Positions 4,633-6,491 of a stretch of 6,491 bases of DNA are shown here, in pieces. The stretch comes from Ferruginibacter sp. (GTDB lineage Bacteria > Bacteroidota > Bacteroidia > Chitinophagales > Chitinophagaceae), in contig JAGPDJ010000079.1 of the NCBI GenBank assembly GCA_018057635.1, positions 1-6,491 on the forward strand, written 5' to 3'. Each line of letters begins with the position of its first letter. The stretch's first letter is position 1. The notes beneath the pieces were generated by a model. That model was given only the letters and a program-made list of their open reading frames with translations. It had not been told where the DNA came from and did no database searches. Position numbers and translations under genes: made by a program.

Positions 4633-6491
4633 ATGATAAAGATAACATTACCCGACGGATCTGTGCGTGAATACCAGGAAGGGGTTTCAGCCATGGATAT
4701 TGCCAAATCGATCAGCGAAGGATTGGCAAGAAAAGTACTTGCTGCCAGTGTGAACAATGAAGTATGGGATGCCTCCAGGCCAATAACCACGGATGTTTCC
4801 CTGAAATTGCTTACCTGGGATGATACGGATGCCAAATCAACTTTCTGGCATTCTACGGCTCACCTGATGGCTGAAGCTGTGGAAACCATGTTCCCGGGAG
4901 TAAAATTTTGGGTTGGCCCTGCAATAGACAAAGGTTTTTATTACGATATGGACCTGGGTGATAAACAAATTACTGAAGATGACCTTGCCGGGCTGGAGAA
5001 AAAAATGAGTGAACTGGCAAAACAAAGCAATGTTTATTTGCGTAAAGCGATCAGCAAAGCAGATGCCATTAAATATTTTGAAGAAAAGGGTGACGAATAC
5101 AAACTCGATCTGCTGGGCAACCTCAATGATGGAGAAATAACTTTATACTCCCAGGGCGCTTTTACCGATCTCTGCCGTGGCCCGCATATTCCAAACACCG
5201 GTTTCATCAAAGCAATTAAACTGACGAATGTTGCAGGTGCATACTGGAAGGGCGACGAAAAGAACAAGCAGCTTACCCGCGTTTACGGTGTTTCATTCCC
5301 CAATCAGAAAGAGCTGGACGAATACCTGTTGATGCTGGAGGAAGCTAAAAAAAGGGATCACCGCAAGTTGGGAAAGGAGCTTAGCATTTTCACCATGGAT
5401 GATGATGTGGGCCAGGGTTTGCCATTGTGGATGCCAAACGGAACCATTATCATAGAAGAATTGGAAAAGCTGGCTAAAGAAACAGAGAATGCCGCCGGTT
5501 ATAAAAGGGTTGTAACCCCGCATATTGCCAAGGAAAGCATGTACCTCACCAGTGGCCATTTGCCATATTATGCCGATAGCATGTTTCCGCCGATGGAACT
5601 GGATGGCACCAAATACTACTTAAAAGCGATGAACTGTCCGCATCATCATAAAATATTTGATGCCGAACAAAAGAGCTACAAAGACCTGCCATACCGCATT
5701 GCAGAATACGGTACCTGTTACCGGTATGAACAAAGCGGAGAGTTATTTGGCCTGATGCGGGTTCGTTGCCTGCACATGAATGATGCGCATATCTATTGCA
5801 GTAAGGAACAGTTTGCAGATGAGTTCCGTGCAGTGAATGACATGTACATCAAGTATTTTAAAATATTTGGCATCGACAAATACGTGATGCGCCTGAGTTT
5901 GCACGAACCAACCAAACTGGGTCAGAAATATGTAAATGAGCCTGAATTATGGAAAGAAACGGAAGCAATGGTTAGGCAGGTTTTGATAGAATCAAACATT
6001 CCATACATAGAAGTGCAGGATGAAGCAGCTTTTTACGGACCCAAAATTGATGTACAGATATGGAGTGCCATTGGCAGGGAATTCACTTTGGCTACCAACC
6101 AGGTAGATTTCAACAGTGGGAACAAGTTTAAACTGTCGTATACCAGTCAGAATAATACCCCTGAAGTGCCCCTAATTATTCACCGGGCACCATTGGGCAC
6201 CCATGAAAGGTTCATCGGATTTTTGCTGGAACATTATGCCGGGAAATTCCCCGCATGGCTGGCACCGCTGCAGGTAAAGATCCTCCCGATCAGCGATAAG
6301 TTTATGGATTATGCAAATACAATTTTGCAAACGCTGAAAAATTCAGATATTCGTGTAGAAATAGACGACAGGCAGGAAAAGATTGGCAAGAAGATCAGGG
6401 ATAATGAATTATTGAGGATCCCTTATATGCTCATCATAGGTGAAAAGGAAATGAACGAAGGAAAGGTTTCCGTGCGCAGGCAGGGAAAAGG
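4633..6491 (+). CDS. thrS: Threonyl-tRNA synthetase, 3' end cut by the window
   Basis: This class II enzyme charges tRNA-Thr with threonine in the cytoplasm and edits mischarged Ser-tRNA-Thr. The window holds 619 codons with no stop; family members are about 640-650 residues, so roughly 25-30 are missing. The TGS domain is at about 1-62 (MIKITLPDGS). The editing domain spans about 63-225, with its four ligands intact: H73 and H77 in HSTAH, and C181 and H185 in CRGPH. The catalytic core is at about 240-540. Its expected zinc ligands are C335 (MNCPHH), H386 (MNDAH) and H517 (IIHRAP), with motif 2 R364 (YRYEQSGE) and motif 3 R526 (THERFIG). The anticodon-binding domain starts near 546 (LQVKILPIS). 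The usual bacterial GFTQDDAH stretch reads CLHMNDAH here, a variant that keeps the key Asp and His. The ATG at 4633 starts exactly where the TGS domain begins. The gene is divergent from the secreted-protein gene; in many bacteria infC follows thrS, but that lies outside the window. Confidence 0.98.
   Translation, partial: MIKITLPDGSVREYQEGVSAMDIAKSISEGLARKVLAASVNNEVWDASRPITTDVSLKLLTWDDTDAKSTFWHSTAHLMAEAVETMFPGVKFWVGPAIDKGFYYDMDLGDKQITEDDLAGLEKKMSELAKQSNVYLRKAISKADAIKYFEEKGDEYKLDLLGNLNDGEITLYSQGAFTDLCRGPHIPNTGFIKAIKLTNVAGAYWKGDEKNKQLTRVYGVSFPNQKELDEYLLMLEEAKKRDHRKLGKELSIFTMDDDVGQGLPLWMPNGTIIIEELEKLAKETENAAGYKRVVTPHIAKESMYLTSGHLPYYADSMFPPMELDGTKYYLKAMNCPHHHKIFDAEQKSYKDLPYRIAEYGTCYRYEQSGELFGLMRVRCLHMNDAHIYCSKEQFADEFRAVNDMYIKYFKIFGIDKYVMRLSLHEPTKLGQKYVNEPELWKETEAMVRQVLIESNIPYIEVQDEAAFYGPKIDVQIWSAIGREFTLATNQVDFNSGNKFKLSYTSQNNTPEVPLIIHRAPLGTHERFIGFLLEHYAGKFPAWLAPLQVKILPISDKFMDYANTILQTLKNSDIRVEIDDRQEKIGKKIRDNELLRIPYMLIIGEKEMNEGKVSVRRQGK

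Noticed and set aside
4623..5559. Several open frames of 60-90 codons on the - strand opposite thrS
   Set aside because: They are antisense to a clear, motif-rich synthetase gene, show no recognisable domain, and are explained by codon bias of thrS.
6350..6357. An ATTCGTGT word resembling the reverse complement of the ACACGAATT repeat
   Set aside because: It is a single partial match inside conserved thrS coding sequence and is explained by the protein it encodes.

Overview
The window looks like chromosomal DNA of a member of the Bacteroidota, probably near the Chitinophagaceae. The family-level guess is inference. The reasons are a TonB-dependent receptor with an N-terminal carboxypeptidase-regulatory-like domain, a DUF3347-type protein, the lack of clear Shine-Dalgarno sequences before the starts, and TAnnTTTG-type -7 promoter boxes in the divergent intergenic region.

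Layout. (1) 1-83 is a short non-coding edge with a TAAAC/ACACGAATT repeat fragment. (2) 84-3073 is a likely two-gene operon on the + strand, with 17 bases between the genes. It encodes a small membrane-anchored DUF3347 protein with conserved Cys/His/Met motifs and a 785-residue outer-membrane TonB-dependent receptor. (3) 3074-3375 is a 302-bp convergent intergenic region made almost entirely of two different short-repeat systems. The first is an array of eight exact ACACGAATT copies with a 35-bp higher-order period. The second is a tract based on TAAAC with 9-bp phasing, in which the + strand has no G for 148 bases. (4) 3376-4443 on the - strand is a secreted or periplasmic protein of unknown function: signal peptide, Cys-containing beta-type N-domain, basic low-complexity linker and a conserved-looking C-terminal domain. 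(5) 4444-4632 is a divergent promoter region with two face-away -7 boxes and a perfect 10-bp palindrome between them. (6) 4633 to the right edge is thrS, threonyl-tRNA synthetase, complete except for roughly its last 25-30 residues.

How the genes fit together. The DUF3347 protein and the receptor are probably co-transcribed and may act together in the envelope; a role in metal handling is suggested only by what is known of DUF3347 relatives. thrS is housekeeping and functionally unrelated. The - strand secreted protein shares only the divergent promoter region with it. No mobile element, CRISPR array, tRNA or rRNA gene is seen. The most unusual material is the repeat-filled convergent spacer. 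Its G-free, C-containing composition would give an unstructured + strand RNA of the kind Rho prefers.
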